This document shows, piece by piece, positions 63,992 to 64,000 of a stretch of DNA of 64,000 nt. The stretch spans positions 1 to 64,000 of the forward strand of contig CAJTSJ010000006.1 of the NCBI GenBank assembly GCA_910578785.1, read 5' to 3'. Positions within the stretch are counted from its first letter, which is position 1. Every line of letters begins with the position of its first letter. Made by a program: the position numbers and the translations under genes. Source of the DNA: an uncultured Muribaculum sp. GTDB taxonomy: Bacteria > Bacteroidota > Bacteroidia > Bacteroidales > Muribaculaceae. Below the pieces are notes generated by a model, which worked only from the letters and a program-made list of their open reading frames with translations, was not told the DNA's origin and did not search any database.

Positions 63992-64000
63992 ATGCGTAAA
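63992..64000 (+). CDS. Possible start of the next gene (truncated by the window)
   Basis: ATGCGTAAA (M-R-K) 25 nt after the HTCS stop codon looks like the beginning of a signal peptide, as expected for a SusC-like or other exported protein next to an HTCS. Only three codons are available. Confidence 0.3.

Noticed and set aside
1..64000. CRISPR array, tRNA or rRNA genes, insertion sequence
   Set aside because: I looked for regular repeat-spacer patterns, cloverleaf-like CCA ends and transposase-like genes and saw none; the repeats found are hairpin modules or short regulatory sites.

Overview
The window looks like a chromosomal segment of a Bacteroidota (Bacteroidales) gut-type bacterium, most likely Muribaculaceae-like. 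The evidence is a SusC/SusD pair, a one-protein hybrid two-component system (HTCS), type IX secretion regulators (PorX, PorW/SprE), promoter boxes of the Bacteroides type (TAnnTTTG), many SPII lipoproteins, and a short YYDLQGRKL-type C-terminal tail. Family and genus are inference; no rRNA or tRNA is visible.

Layout. 1-622: no credible gene, but a dense set of nested hairpins including three copies (two direct, one inverted) of a composite hairpin module. 623-10380 (minus): a Sus-like operon, susC, susD, a zinc metallopeptidase lipoprotein, a DUF4302 lipoprotein and a large secreted protein; there is no glycosidase, so peptide or protein-derived substrates are a plausible target. 10845-14347 (minus): menA, a fused AAA ATPase/DUF4435 (Toprim-like) protein and a DUF2156 protein. 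14348-15476: gene-poor, with a -7 box, strong hairpins and a clear terminator suggesting an unannotated small RNA. 15477-22159 (plus): small P-loop kinase, S41 protease, Mfd and a potassium-channel-like protein with an altered selectivity filter. 22188-28804 (minus): nfeD, an SPFH protein and sdaA; alkaline phosphatase; MscS-type channel; alpha/beta hydrolase. 29001-30733 (plus): dusB and a DUF2807 protein.

31001-35595 (plus) is the histidine operon hisGDCB. It is preceded by a promoter, a 29-codon ORF with seven His codons and an intrinsic terminator, a textbook-like transcription attenuator. 35602-37863 (minus): CBS protein, NAD kinase and a YgjP/SprT-like protein. 38003-42337 (plus): pdxJ, exbB/exbD/tonB, a short-chain dehydrogenase and a YiiX-like hydrolase. 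42334-52035 (minus) is a tightly packed run: EamA transporter, aroA, a tiny membrane-peptide ORF, a membrane-anchored Cys/His-motif protein, a ZnuB-like permease, porW, porX, tsaE and birA.

52249-55528 (plus): an ECF sigma factor, an anti-sigma-like membrane protein, a small exported protein and two paralogous beta-barrel-like proteins, which look like one self-contained envelope-response module. 55602-63966: an AraC regulator divergent from two tandem DUF1593 (Sde0182-type nucleoside-hydrolase-like) exported proteins, then a 1364-residue HTCS. Upstream of the HTCS lie two 13-bp direct repeats exactly 21 bp apart, a spacing typical of AraC-type DNA-binding domains. The window ends just after a possible start codon of the next gene.
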